A stretch of DNA of 64,000 nucleotides from NCBI GenBank assembly GCA_040756415.1, contig JBFLYZ010000012.1, positions 9,217-73,216 of the forward strand. Reading direction: 5' to 3'. The stretch is from JBFLYZ01 sp040756415 (lineage in GTDB: Bacteria; Bacteroidota; Bacteroidia; JADZBD01). Position 1 is the first letter of the stretch, and every line of letters starts with the position of its first letter. The translations under genes were made by a program, and so were the position numbers. This document shows, in pieces, positions 49,977 to 61,269 of the stretch. Under the pieces are notes generated by a model, which was not told the DNA's origin, searched no databases, and worked only from the letters and a program-made list of their open reading frames with translations.

Positions 49977-51248
49977 TCAAATGGCGATCACCCTGATCTC
50001 TACCCTGCGGTTCTCCTCGTTCTGCTTTTCATTGGCAGGCTTCTTGTACACCATCTTGGAGTTGCCATATCCCTTGTACTGGATACGCGAGGGCTCTATG
50101 CCCTTCTCCACCAGGTACTCGAATACGGCTTTTGCGCGGTCCTTTGACAGTTTCTTGATCTTTGAGGAGTTCTTCATGCCTGGCGCGTTCACATGCCCTT
50201 CGATCTCGATCACAGCGGTAGGGTTCTCCAGCATGAACTTATACAAAGTAAGCAACGAGGCCCGGGATGAAGGCAGTATCTCCGTTTCATCGCCCTTGAA
50301 CTTTATGTTGGGCAGCCTCACCGCCTCGCCCGGCTTGAGCTTTTTCAGGCGGACCTCGAAAAGAAACTTGTCCGGGGCCTTTACCGCATCATACGGTACA
50401 ATAGGCGCCATAATGGCCTGGGTGAAGAACAGGTAGCCTTTCGCGTTGCAGTTGATGGTGACGCTTTGTGAGCTGGACATGTGCAGCAGGTAAACCGCTG
50501 AATCCTCGGCATGGAACGGCTCACCGATCTGGTAGCCGGCCACATCGAGCGTGGCCGTGACAGGCAAGCCCGACTCATCGTCCACGATCCTGATCTCGAA
50601 AGGGGTCTTGATCTCCACGTACCCTTCGGCCGAGATGGGCGAAGCATCCACCGTTGAAGGGGTCCTGGGCTTCGATCCGTCATCCAGCATAATGGAAAAC
50701 TTCCCCGCGCTGCTCACATTGTCCACCACCAGGTAGAACACTTCGCCCTTCTTGGCGGGACAGGACTTGCTGCGCGTATTGCCGGGACCGGAGTGAACGA
50801 ACTCGTCAGCGGCATCGTGGCTGAGGCCCGTAATGCCGCCATTGACCGAGCCGCTGCGCGCCAGGTTGGAACGAAGGGGCTTTACCTTCTTCTGCTTTAC
50901 GCGGTCACAGAAACCGTCCATGTCGTATTTGAACAGGATGAAATCAATATCATCGGCCGGGTTATCCGGGGCCAGCTCGAACGTAATGTTCACATCCTCC
51001 CTGATCTCGAACTTGAACCAGCTTACATTATGCTCTTTTTCGAAGTAATACAGGCTCTTGGGATCACTGTCTGATATTTCCATCAGCTTGCCTATGCCGC
51101 TGTTGCCAAATACCTGCGTTTCGCCCTTCTGCACTTGTCGCGAATTGATGCAGTCGCAGTTGTTCTGTGCCGCTGTGTCTGTAAAAGACCAGAAAAAGGC
51201 TAAGGCTAAAACCAGCGACCGCGAAACGGAATCAGCAAGAGAATACAT
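49977..51248 (-). CDS. OmpA family outer-membrane protein
   Basis: Protein of 423 residues. A signal peptide (MYSLADSVSRSLVLALAFFWSFTDTAAQ) is followed by a beta-rich domain (about 35-195, with FKFEIREDVNITFELAPDNPADDIDFILFKYDMDG), a second domain from about 210, and a C-terminal OmpA domain binding peptidoglycan (VIEIEGHVNAPGMKNSSKIKKLSKDRAKAVFEYLVEKGI to EENRRVEIRV). Likely anchors a periplasmic or surface assembly to the cell wall, as in PorE-like proteins; no T9SS core gene is adjacent. A perfect -7 element is only 4 nt before the ATG, so the mRNA is predicted to be leaderless. Confidence 0.87.
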   Translation of the reverse strand: MYSLADSVSRSLVLALAFFWSFTDTAAQNNCDCINSRQVQKGETQVFGNSGIGKLMEISDSDPKSLYYFEKEHNVSWFKFEIREDVNITFELAPDNPADDIDFILFKYDMDGFCDRVKQKKVKPLRSNLARSGSVNGGITGLSHDAADEFVHSGPGNTRSKSCPAKKGEVFYLVVDNVSSAGKFSIMLDDGSKPRTPSTVDASPISAEGYVEIKTPFEIRIVDDESGLPVTATLDVAGYQIGEPFHAEDSAVYLLHMSSSQSVTINCNAKGYLFFTQAIMAPIVPYDAVKAPDKFLFEVRLKKLKPGEAVRLPNIKFKGDETEILPSSRASLLTLYKFMLENPTAVIEIEGHVNAPGMKNSSKIKKLSKDRAKAVFEYLVEKGIEPSRIQYKGYGNSKMVYKKPANEKQNEENRRVEIRVIAI

Positions 51249-51252
51249 GATT

Positions 51253-51260
51253 CAAAAATA
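51253..51260 (-). promoter_or_regulatory. -7 promoter element (TATTTTTG), 4 nt before an ATG
   Basis: Perfect TAnnTTTG on the minus strand followed by AATC and the ATG at 51248, predicting a leaderless OmpA mRNA. Confidence 0.63.
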
Positions 51261-51316
51261 CCAGTTTTCATCAACCGGCAATATTTCTATCTTTACCCAA
51301 ACTTAAACCCATTATC

Positions 51317-51664
51317 ATGAAAAAACTTATTTCCATCTTATCAGTAGTTATGCTACTTGTAATGTCCTCCTGCGGTGGGAGCGGATCGGCCGATTGTTCG
51401 GCAGAAATGAAATCCTTCATGGGCGCCCTGAAGGGAAAAGCGAATGACGTATCGTCTGCCTTGGGACAATACGGTGCCGAAGGGCTCGACCGCAAGGACA
51501 TGGACATGTACGACCTCCAGGACCCCACCTGCACCGCCTGCGAAAAGAAGGACGGCAAAGAAATATGTACCATGGAAGCCAAGGCCGGTATGACGGTACG
51601 TACCTACGTGCTGACCTGGGAAGGGGGAAAAATAACCTCTGTCGAAGACAAGGGAATGAAGTAA
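51317..51664 (+). CDS. Small lipoprotein of unknown function
   Basis: Protein of 115 residues with a lipoprotein signal peptide (lipobox VMSSC, lipidated Cys near 19). The mature part has paired cysteines (ADCSAEM, PTCTACEKKDGKEICTMEA) and ends in a strand-rich TVRTYVLTWEGGKITSVEDKGMK. I do not recognise the family. A -7-like TATCTTTA lies at 51289-51296, one base from consensus. It is divergent from the OmpA gene and followed by a terminator shared with metH. Confidence 0.75.
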   Translation: MKKLISILSVVMLLVMSSCGGSGSADCSAEMKSFMGALKGKANDVSSALGQYGAEGLDRKDMDMYDLQDPTCTACEKKDGKEICTMEAKAGMTVRTYVLTWEGGKITSVEDKGMK

Positions 51665-51682
51665 AGAAACATGACCTGGCAA

Positions 51683-51712
51683 AAAGCCCTCCGGCCAAAG
51701 CCAGAGGGCTTT
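51683..51712. terminator. Bidirectional terminator
   Basis: Arms AAAGCCCTC and GAGGGCTTT with an inner GGC/GCC stem, between the convergent lipoprotein and metH genes and followed by T-rich sequence. Confidence 0.82.
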
Positions 51713-51713
51713 C

Positions 51714-55400
<3,687 letters not shown>

Positions 55401-55422
55401 ATGTTTCATCTCGTTTGCCGGA

Positions 55423-55437
55423 CCCGCCTGAGGCGGG
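55423..55437. repeat. GC palindrome in the metH leader
   Basis: CCCGCCT-G-AGGCGGG, perfect 7-bp arms, between the riboswitch terminator and the metH ATG. It could form an RNA hairpin just upstream of translation or be a REP-like element. Confidence 0.5.
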
Positions 55438-55451
55438 CAAGGCAAAAAAAA

Positions 55452-55478
55452 ATCTCTCCTGTGTTTGTCAGAAGAGAT
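55452..55478 (-). terminator. Terminator of the metH SAM-I riboswitch
   Basis: On the minus strand, arms ATCTCTTCTG and CAGGAGAGAT (9 of 10 paired) around a 7-nt loop, followed by nine T. A GTCAGA sequence right after the aptamer (55515-55510) can pair with TCTGAC in the terminator's 5' arm, a plausible antiterminator. Confidence 0.85.
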
Positions 55479-55513
55479 CGTGTTCAATTTGTGTTATCTC
55501 AAGTAAAGCTCTG

Positions 55514-55625
55514 ACTTATCTTTCTCCCTTGCGGGGAGTAGGAATTGGCACCTTCTTTCGCCAGCAAAGCCGGCAGGGTTGCCAAGGCATCATCGGGCAC
55601 AGTCCCTCCGCCTTTCTGGATAAGT
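55514..55625 (-). ncRNA. SAM-I (S-box) riboswitch controlling metH
   Basis: The minus strand folds as an S-box aptamer: P1 arms ACTTATC and GATAAGT close the structure; inside are the conserved AGAAAGGCGGAGGGACTG, GCCCGATGATGCC, TGGCAACC and GGTGCCAATTCCTAC, and a P4 stem CTCCC/GGGAG before AAAGATAAG. These are hallmark S-box positions, including the kink-turn and the GCAACC pseudoknot side. With the terminator downstream, SAM binding should stabilise P1, free the terminator and shut off metH, as in Firmicutes S-box genes. Confidence 0.95.
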
Positions 55626-55691
55626 AAATAATTAAAAGAACCGGCACAAAGGTACGCAACTGCTTTAAAAGCACAAAATAGTCTCTGTTGC

Positions 55692-55955
55692 CTATTCCTG
55701 GGGCTGGCTTTTACCCCTCCAGGAATGATAAAGCCCCCAGAGCTGCCTGCGAAAAATAAAGGCCAGGGCGAAGTACGGAACGGCCATCAGGTAAAGTATG
55801 GCCGAATTCACATTTTTGGCCACGTTGCCGTTATCGGCAGTAGAAGCGTCATCGGCTACTTTCTTGCACATGGCGCATTGCGCCTGGGCATCGCCAGCGA
55901 TGAACACCAGCGCAAGCAGCACGGCAAAAGTGATCAGGATATACTTCGTTTTCAC
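55692..55955 (-). CDS. Small membrane protein with a CxxC motif, in the cytochrome oxidase cluster
   Basis: Protein of 87 residues starting with GTG at 55955. A signal-like hydrophobic N-terminus (YILITFAVLLALVFIAGDAQAQ) is followed by CAMCKKVADD (CxxC) and a second membrane helix (AILYLMAVPYFALAFIFRR), then a short basic tail. I know no named function; similar small proteins recur beside SCO and DUF420 genes in Bacteroidota, so a part in copper delivery or oxidase assembly is possible. A perfect -7 element lies 4 nt before the GTG, giving it its own leaderless transcript besides read-through. Confidence 0.75.
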   Translation of the reverse strand: MKTKYILITFAVLLALVFIAGDAQAQCAMCKKVADDASTADNGNVAKNVNSAILYLMAVPYFALAFIFRRQLWGLYHSWRGKSQPQE

Positions 55956-55959
55956 GGTT

Positions 55960-55967
55960 CAAAGATA
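55960..55967 (-). promoter_or_regulatory. -7 promoter element (TATCTTTG), 4 nt before a GTG start
   Basis: Perfect TAnnTTTG on the minus strand followed by AACC and GTG (55955), placed in the 18-bp gap after the DUF420 gene. Confidence 0.6.
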
Positions 55968-55973
55968 CGAAAA

Positions 55974-56507
55974 TCAGAAATTATAATAAGGCGATATCAT
56001 CAGGTACACCACTACCCCGCTCAGCGTCACATACAGCCAGATGGGAAAGCTCCAGCGCACGATCCTGCGGTGCTTTTCTACGTTCATCTGCAGGCCGCGG
56101 TAAAAGGAGATGAGCACCATGGGCAGCACGATGGCGGCCAGCACGATATGGCTGATTAGCACCACGTAATACAGGTATTTCATCGGGTTGTCTGAAGGGT
56201 AGCGCGTTTCCTGCGGGATGATCCAGTGGTAGGTGATATAGGATACCAGGAAGAGCGCGGAAAGGAAAAAGGCCGTGAGGTTGACCCTTTTGTGCGCGGC
56301 TATGTTCTTCCTGCGGATGAGCAGGAGCGAAATGAGCAGGAGCACAAAACAGGTGCCGTTGATAAAGGCGTTGAGCATGGGCAGGTAGTAAACAAAACCG
56401 GGCGTTGGCTCCGGGCGGGGCAGCACTTTCTGGTTAAGCACGATCACGGCTCCCAGCACTACGAATGACAGGATGAAAATGACCCGGAAGATCAGCTTAT
56501 CGCTCAT
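55974..56507 (-). CDS. DUF420 (CtaM-like) membrane protein
   Basis: Protein of 177 residues with five hydrophobic helices and conserved histidines facing the membrane (YITYHWIIPQETRYPS, VVLISHIVLAAIVLPMVLIS). Family members include YozB and the staphylococcal CtaM, which is needed for assembly of active heme-copper oxidase. The ATG overlaps the SCO stop (ATGA), so the two are translationally coupled. Position in the oxidase operon supports the assembly role. Confidence 0.88.
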   Translation of the reverse strand: MSDKLIFRVIFILSFVVLGAVIVLNQKVLPRPEPTPGFVYYLPMLNAFINGTCFVLLLISLLLIRRKNIAAHKRVNLTAFFLSALFLVSYITYHWIIPQETRYPSDNPMKYLYYVVLISHIVLAAIVLPMVLISFYRGLQMNVEKHRRIVRWSFPIWLYVTLSGVVVYLMISPYYNF

Positions 56508-57244
56508 TTGCCTTTAGTGATCCTGTATTTTTCACCGGCCTTTCTGGCCTCATACTCGAAATAAAGTACCTTGATGTCCTCGATCAGGCTGTCGACCGCC
56601 ACCACGCTGGTACCGTCATAAAAGCCGCGTATGTGCTTCTCGCGGTCAACCAGCACCAGCATGGGACTGTGCAGGAAACCGCCCTCGGCATTCGCGTCTT
56701 CCTCGGTAGCCACCAGGTAGCCTTTCACGCCCAGCTCATAAATATCCTTTTTCTCCCCGGTCACGAAATACCAGTTCTTCGTATCAGCCTGCACCCGCTC
56801 GGCATAAGCGGCCAGGGCTTCCACGGTATCGCGCAGAGGATCTACCGTATGTGAAATGAGCTTGAATTTGGGGTAATTGGCCATGCGCTCCTGCACCCGC
56901 CTCATCTGCGAGTTCATTTTAGGGCAAATACCCATGCAGGTGGTAAAAAAGAAATCGGCTACGTAAATGCAGCTATCCAGGTCCTTGTCGGTGATGGTGC
57001 GGCCATCGCAATTGGTAAAGGAAAACGGGGGTACGGTGTGGTATAGGGTATCAATCCTCTCCTTGCCGTCAACCATTACTTTCTTCACGCCCTGGCGCTC
57101 GCCATAATAGGGCAGCGAATGGCTCAGGTTATGCTTGCCCGTAGAAAACAGAACATAAATCAGGGAAGGTAAAACCAGGATAATGAACAGTATCCCGAAT
57201 TTCTTAACGTTACTAGTGGCTTTCTTTTTTGTGTTCTCCTCCAT
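56504..57244 (-). CDS. SCO family copper chaperone protein
   Basis: Membrane-anchored thioredoxin-fold protein that delivers copper to the CuA site of cytochrome c oxidase. It has 246 residues from the ATG at 57244: basic N-terminus, one membrane anchor (FGILFIILVLPSLIYVLF), then the SCO domain with the copper motif TTCMGICPKM (CxxxC) and the distal His in GGFLHSPML. The start overlaps the 3' end of the subunit IV gene by 32 bp; no later start gives the anchor. The stop overlaps the DUF420 ATG. Confidence 0.92.
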   Translation of the reverse strand: MEENTKKKATSNVKKFGILFIILVLPSLIYVLFSTGKHNLSHSLPYYGERQGVKKVMVDGKERIDTLYHTVPPFSFTNCDGRTITDKDLDSCIYVADFFFTTCMGICPKMNSQMRRVQERMANYPKFKLISHTVDPLRDTVEALAAYAERVQADTKNWYFVTGEKKDIYELGVKGYLVATEEDANAEGGFLHSPMLVLVDREKHIRGFYDGTSVVAVDSLIEDIKVLYFEYEARKAGEKYRITKGK

Positions 57245-57719
57245 TGTCCTTGTGTTCGCCTCCATGCTCTCCTCCGTGTCCTCCATGTCCACCGCCTGTA
57301 CGCAGCTCGGTTGCCTGCATCTGGATAATGGGATCGATCAATACCTTGCGCTTGGAAGAATAAGTGCCTTCCTCCACCGATGTCATGTACACCAGGTACA
57401 GCACAAAGGCCATGTACGGGCCTATGATCACCCACTTGCTCAGCCTGTTCTCATCGCCCAGGTGCATGAACGCGTAAACGATATAATAGGCCTTGAGTAT
57501 GGTAAAGCCGATGAACAGCAGCTTGAGCGTTACGGTCGACATGCGCAGCTCGGTGAGCAGGCCCCAGTTTTCGGCATAAATACCTACCACCAGTTCGATC
57601 AGCGTGATCACGAGCATGATCCAGAATACATTCCACAGCTTCTTTCTTTTTTTCTTCCCCTCCTCCTCGCTGTGGTGGGCCATGATCTCGTACTGCGGAT
57701 AGTTATCGTGGAATTCCAT
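57213..57719 (-). CDS. Cytochrome c oxidase subunit IV family protein with a His/Gly-rich tail
   Basis: Membrane protein of 168 residues from the ATG at 57719; the frame is open to 57893 but MEFHDNYPQYEIMAHHSEEEGKKK fits the family N-terminus. Three hydrophobic helices (VFWIMLVITLIELVVGIYA, KLLFIGFTILKAYYIVYAFMHLGDE, WVIIGPYMAFVLYLVYMTS) are followed by a 50-residue tail ending in six histidines spaced by Gly/Glu (GGGHGGHGGEHGGEH). The tail overlaps the SCO coding start and might bind metal. A member of the oxidase operon. Confidence 0.88.
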   Translation of the reverse strand: MEFHDNYPQYEIMAHHSEEEGKKKRKKLWNVFWIMLVITLIELVVGIYAENWGLLTELRMSTVTLKLLFIGFTILKAYYIVYAFMHLGDENRLSKWVIIGPYMAFVLYLVYMTSVEEGTYSSKRKVLIDPIIQMQATELRTGGGHGGHGGEHGGEHKDNGGEHKKESH

Positions 57720-57775
57720 AAGCTGCTTATTTATCTTGTTACTTGCTAACTTGTTATTTACGATCGGTGTTTTTC

Positions 57776-58507
57776 TTACAACAGGTAAAAGAAGGTGAAC
57801 ACGAATACCCAAACCAGGTCTACGAAGTGCCAGTAAAGTCCCACCTTTTCCACCATCTCGTAATGTCCCCGCCTTTCCATAACCCGGTTCCATACCATAA
57901 TGAACACGATGATATTGATCACCACCCCGGAAAATACGTGGAAGCCGTGGAAGCCCGTAATGAAGAAAAAGAAATTGGCGAATACGGGCAGGCCGTACTC
58001 ATTGTAATGCATATTGGCCCCGTGTATGGTCTCCTGTACCCACTGCCCGTTTCGGAGTATCTCCCTCACCGCTCCGTGCTCGGTACCTACGATGAAGTTA
58101 TACCATTCCCAGGCCTGTGAGCCTACGAAGGCGAGTCCGCCAACGATGGTCCAGAACATCCATATCAATACCGACCTGCGGTCGTTACGGTGGCCGGCCT
58201 CAACGGCCAGCACCATGGTCACCGAGCTCATAATGAGGATAAAGGTCATCAAACCCACATAGGCCAGCGGCAGGTGAACGCCTTCCAGGAAAGGAAAGTG
58301 ATGGTACACATCGCCCGGTATAGGCCATATCTCGCTGTATTTATGGCGCATAAAGCCATAAGCCACCAGCAGGGAAGAGAAGGTAAGCGCATCGGAGATC
58401 AGGAAGAACCACATGAACATCTTTCCGTAGCTCATACGCAGCGGGGAAGCATTCCCGCCCCAGTCAATCGTTTTCGGATCAATTACTTCGTGCGATGTAG
58501 ATGACAT
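57776..58507 (-). CDS. Cytochrome c oxidase subunit III
   Basis: Heme-copper oxidase subunit III, 243 residues from the ATG at 58507 (SSTSHEVIDPKTIDWGG); the frame extends to 58546 without family support. It has five to six membrane helices with subunit III features: FLISDALTFSSLLVAYGFMRHK, VLAVEAGHRNDRRSVLIWMFWTI, AWEWYNFIVG, and the conserved FFFITGFHGFHVFSGVVIN and YWHFVDLVWVFVF. It is the second of two subunit III-type genes in tandem, an arrangement usual in Bacteroidota. Confidence 0.93.
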   Translation of the reverse strand: MSSTSHEVIDPKTIDWGGNASPLRMSYGKMFMWFFLISDALTFSSLLVAYGFMRHKYSEIWPIPGDVYHHFPFLEGVHLPLAYVGLMTFILIMSSVTMVLAVEAGHRNDRRSVLIWMFWTIVGGLAFVGSQAWEWYNFIVGTEHGAVREILRNGQWVQETIHGANMHYNEYGLPVFANFFFFITGFHGFHVFSGVVINIIVFIMVWNRVMERRGHYEMVEKVGLYWHFVDLVWVFVFTFFYLL

Positions 58508-58643
58508 AGACCTTGTTTTACCGCCCTTGCTCCTGAGAGGTGGCAAGAACTTGATTTTTATTTCTTTACAGGCTAAGGATCAAGCCCCTGGCCTTAAAAA
58601 TTCCCTTAATACCGCTGCAAGTTTAAAAAAATTTCTTTTCGGT

Positions 58644-59252
58644 TTACCGTATAAAGTATAAAAAGAAAAATAAATATATCCACAGGAAATCAAGGAAATG
58701 CCAGTACAATGCGCAAAGCTCCAGGCCCAGGGTATGCTGGCTGTCGTAACGGCCTTTTGCCGCGTTGCGCCAGGTCACCAGCAGGGCGATCATGCCCGCC
58801 AGCAGGTGCAGGAGGTGCAAAGCGGTGAGAAAATACAGGTAAGACCCGGCCGGGTGGCTGTATTTGCCCGCAAAAACGATACTGCGCGAATAAAGATCGC
58901 TCCAGCCCAGGTACTGCGATACGCAAAAACCCAGTCCCAGAACGAAGGTAAGCATCAGGGCCGTGCTTATGCGGGTGCGCTCGTTCTTTTTTGCCGATTG
59001 CAGGGCCCAGTTCATGGTCAGGCTGCTGAGCAGGATTACGGCCGAGCTGATCCAGAATATCTGCGGCAGCTCTACGCTCACCCACTTATTGCTGCCCATA
59101 CTTACCACGTAAGCGCTGGTAAGGCCGGCAAAGAGCATAATGATGCCGATGATGCCCAGCCAAAGCAGGGGCTTGGCCGTTTTGCTTCTGATTTCCTGTC
59201 TTTCTTCGGGTGTGAGTTTCACAGTTGCGTTCATATTTACCGTTTCATTCAT
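58644..59252 (-). CDS. Heme-copper oxidase subunit III (short form)
   Basis: Protein of 202 residues with five hydrophobic helices. Subunit III motifs are FAGLTSAYVVSMGSNKW, YLYFLTALHLLHLLAGMIALLVTW and the C-terminal LCALYWHFLDFLWIYLFFFLYF. It is shorter than the downstream subunit III and lacks its first helices. It lies 39 bp after ctaB. Two subunit III polypeptides may both belong to one oxidase, or serve different ones; subunits I and II are not in the window. Confidence 0.9.
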   Translation of the reverse strand: MNETVNMNATVKLTPEERQEIRSKTAKPLLWLGIIGIIMLFAGLTSAYVVSMGSNKWVSVELPQIFWISSAVILLSSLTMNWALQSAKKNERTRISTALMLTFVLGLGFCVSQYLGWSDLYSRSIVFAGKYSHPAGSYLYFLTALHLLHLLAGMIALLVTWRNAAKGRYDSQHTLGLELCALYWHFLDFLWIYLFFFLYFIR

Positions 59253-59291
59253 TCGTCATTCCGCTTTGCAATATCATCGTTCTTATTTCTT

Positions 59292-60308
59292 CTATCCCAG
59301 CATGATCGCCAGTTGCACCACCGGCAGGTAAATAAAAGACCCGAACATAAGGGCCTGCGCGGCCTTTACGGTGCAATCGCGGTACAGCACATAGGCCTGC
59401 CAGGCAAAGTAAGCCCCGCAAATGATGATCACTATGGCCGAGGCGGTACCCGATATGCCGAAGGCCACCGGGGCCAGGCTGATAGGCAGCAGGAAAAGCG
59501 TATACACCAGGGTTTGAAAGGCGCTGGCCTTATCGCGCATGCCCGAAGGCAGCATCTGGAAACCCGCTTTTTTGTAATCCTCATCCATGACCCAGGCTAT
59601 GGCCCAGAAATGGGGGAACTGCCATACGAACTGAACCCCGAAAAGGACCAGGGCCGGAAATCCAATGTATCCGAACCCTTCTGTGGAAGCCACCCATCCG
59701 AGGGCCGCGGGAATGGCCCCGGGAAAAGCGCCTACGAAAACGGCAAAAGGCGTGGCCCGCTTGAGGGGCGTATAGAACAGGGTGTAGCCGATCAGGGCAA
59801 GGGCGCCCAGTATGCCGCTCATGGGATTGGTGAAATAGGTAAGCAGTGAAATGCCGATAAGGCCCATGGCTGCTGCCAGGATAACGGCCTCGTTGACGCT
59901 CATCCTGCCCTGCGGCAGAGGACGGCTCTGCGTACGGCTCATCAGCTTATCGAAATCGCGCTCGATCACCTGGTTGAAACCGTTGGAAGCACCCGTTACC
60001 AGGAAACCGCCCAGGATAAGCATGCACAACCTGGTCCAATCGACCATGCCGGTGCTTTCGGTGCCGATAAAATAACCGATAACGGCTGAGAATACGACCA
60101 ATGCGCTGAGACGGAGCTTAATGAAAGCCGCGTAATCCCTGATCTTACCACCGCTGCGGGCCTGCGTCACTACCTGGGCTTCTTCTGCTATCACTTCAAA
60201 TGCTTTTTGCAGGTACAATTTTACTGAATATTTGCTAATGAAAAACAGCAATTTTTTCTTCGCCACGAACAGGCTACGCACGAGCGGGGCGAGGCAGCAA
60301 GGCGGCAT
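59292..60308 (-). CDS. ctaB: Protoheme IX farnesyltransferase (heme O synthase) CtaB/CyoE
   Basis: Prenylates heme B to heme O, in the inner membrane, for the oxidase encoded downstream. UbiA-family motifs: NGFNQVIERDFDKLMSRTQSRPLPQG (first Asp-rich site) and DEDYKKAGFQMLP (second), with nine hydrophobic helices. The first ATG in frame is at 60308, but the family core begins about 55 residues later (GKIRDYAAFIKLRLSALVVFSAVIGYF); GTG or TTG starts near 60260, 60215 or 60190 are equally possible, so the true N-terminus is open. First gene of the oxidase operon. Confidence 0.92.
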   Translation of the reverse strand: MPPCCLAPLVRSLFVAKKKLLFFISKYSVKLYLQKAFEVIAEEAQVVTQARSGGKIRDYAAFIKLRLSALVVFSAVIGYFIGTESTGMVDWTRLCMLILGGFLVTGASNGFNQVIERDFDKLMSRTQSRPLPQGRMSVNEAVILAAAMGLIGISLLTYFTNPMSGILGALALIGYTLFYTPLKRATPFAVFVGAFPGAIPAALGWVASTEGFGYIGFPALVLFGVQFVWQFPHFWAIAWVMDEDYKKAGFQMLPSGMRDKASAFQTLVYTLFLLPISLAPVAFGISGTASAIVIIICGAYFAWQAYVLYRDCTVKAAQALMFGSFIYLPVVQLAIMLG

Positions 60309-60346
60309 TTAAAATATAAGCGGTAGATTCGCGCTTAAACCCGATC

Positions 60347-60772
60347 ATGGGAACAAAAGACAAGACCACGATAACCGTTGAAACCACCGTGAAGGCGCCC
60401 ATTGATAAAGTATGGACGTACTGGACCGGTGCCGGACATATCGTCAACTGGAACTTCGCTTCTGACGATTGGCACTGTCCCAAAGCCGAGAATGACCTCC
60501 GGGCCGGGGGGAAGCTCCGGGCCACCATGGCCGCTAAAGACGGCAGTTTCAGCTTCGATTTTGAAGGAACCTACACCCTGGTCCGGGCCCCCGAATTGCT
60601 GGAATACGTACTGGATGACGGCCGGAAAGTGGTGGTGCGTTTTTCAGCCCGGGGCGATGAAACGAAGATAACGGAACGCTTCGAGGCCGAGGGTACGCAT
60701 GCTGTCGAGATGCAGCGCAGCGGCTGGCAGGCCATACTGGACAATTTCAAAAAATACACTGAAAGCCATTGA
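60347..60772 (+). CDS. SRPBCC (AHSA1-like) domain protein
   Basis: Protein of 141 residues with the AHSA1/START-like fold that binds hydrophobic ligands: TVKAPIDKVWTYWTGAGHIVNWNFASDDWHCPKAENDLRAGG followed by DFEGTYTLVRAPELLEYVLDDGRKVVVRF. No catalytic residue is evident. Ligand unknown. A -7-like TAGATTCG lies 15 nt upstream. Two bases after its TGA comes the ATG of the next gene (TGATCATG), so the pair is cotranscribed. Confidence 0.85.
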   Translation: MGTKDKTTITVETTVKAPIDKVWTYWTGAGHIVNWNFASDDWHCPKAENDLRAGGKLRATMAAKDGSFSFDFEGTYTLVRAPELLEYVLDDGRKVVVRFSARGDETKITERFEAEGTHAVEMQRSGWQAILDNFKKYTESH

Positions 60773-60774
60773 TC

Positions 60775-61263
60775 ATGATAAAACTTCCGCTAATCCCTTT
60801 TATCCTGTTCTTCTTTTCGCTTCCGTCCTACGGGCAAACCTGCATGACCTTCCAGGACATGGGTAAGAACGGCCTTTACCTGGAGCAGCTCGATACGCTC
60901 TACCCTAACGCCACCGGCACCGGTAAGACGGACGGAGTGTTCAGCGGCAGGAAAGAGAAATCGTTCACCAAGGCATGGGGCGCCTTTTATACCGACCTGA
61001 TGCAGTATTTTGCCGATAACGGTTTTGTATGGAAACAACCTACCTCCTGTTTCAACAAGATCTATTTTTCCGCTGACGGCAGCATAGCCTATTGGTTCTT
61101 TAACTTCAGCGCCAAAGACAGCATTCCCGACCATGTACAGGCGAAGTACCTTGAGCTCATCACGCAATACAGCAAGAACCACCGGATAAAGATCAAAGGC
61201 AAAAGCAATTTCTCGCAATGCGCATCGGTGACCTTCTATGACTTTGAGAAAAAAAAGGATTGA
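60775..61263 (+). CDS. Exported protein of unknown function
   Basis: Protein of 162 residues from the ATG at 60775, 2 nt after the SRPBCC stop; the frame also opens with a TTG at 60769 that overlaps that stop. The signal peptide (MIKLPLIPFILFFFSLPSYGQ) is followed by a single domain with SFTKAWGAFYTDLMQYFADNGFVWKQPTSCFNKIYFSADG and a C-terminal CASVTFYDFEKKK. I do not recognise the family; it has a few conserved-looking cysteines but no catalytic motif. The next gene is convergent, 6 bp away. Confidence 0.7.
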   Translation: MIKLPLIPFILFFFSLPSYGQTCMTFQDMGKNGLYLEQLDTLYPNATGTGKTDGVFSGRKEKSFTKAWGAFYTDLMQYFADNGFVWKQPTSCFNKIYFSADGSIAYWFFNFSAKDSIPDHVQAKYLELITQYSKNHRIKIKGKSNFSQCASVTFYDFEKKKD

Positions 61264-61269
61264 GGCCGC

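Noticed and set aside
55401..55487. An upstream extension of metH giving 29 extra residues
   Set aside because: It would start inside or before the riboswitch terminator stem; the family N-terminus begins at 55400.
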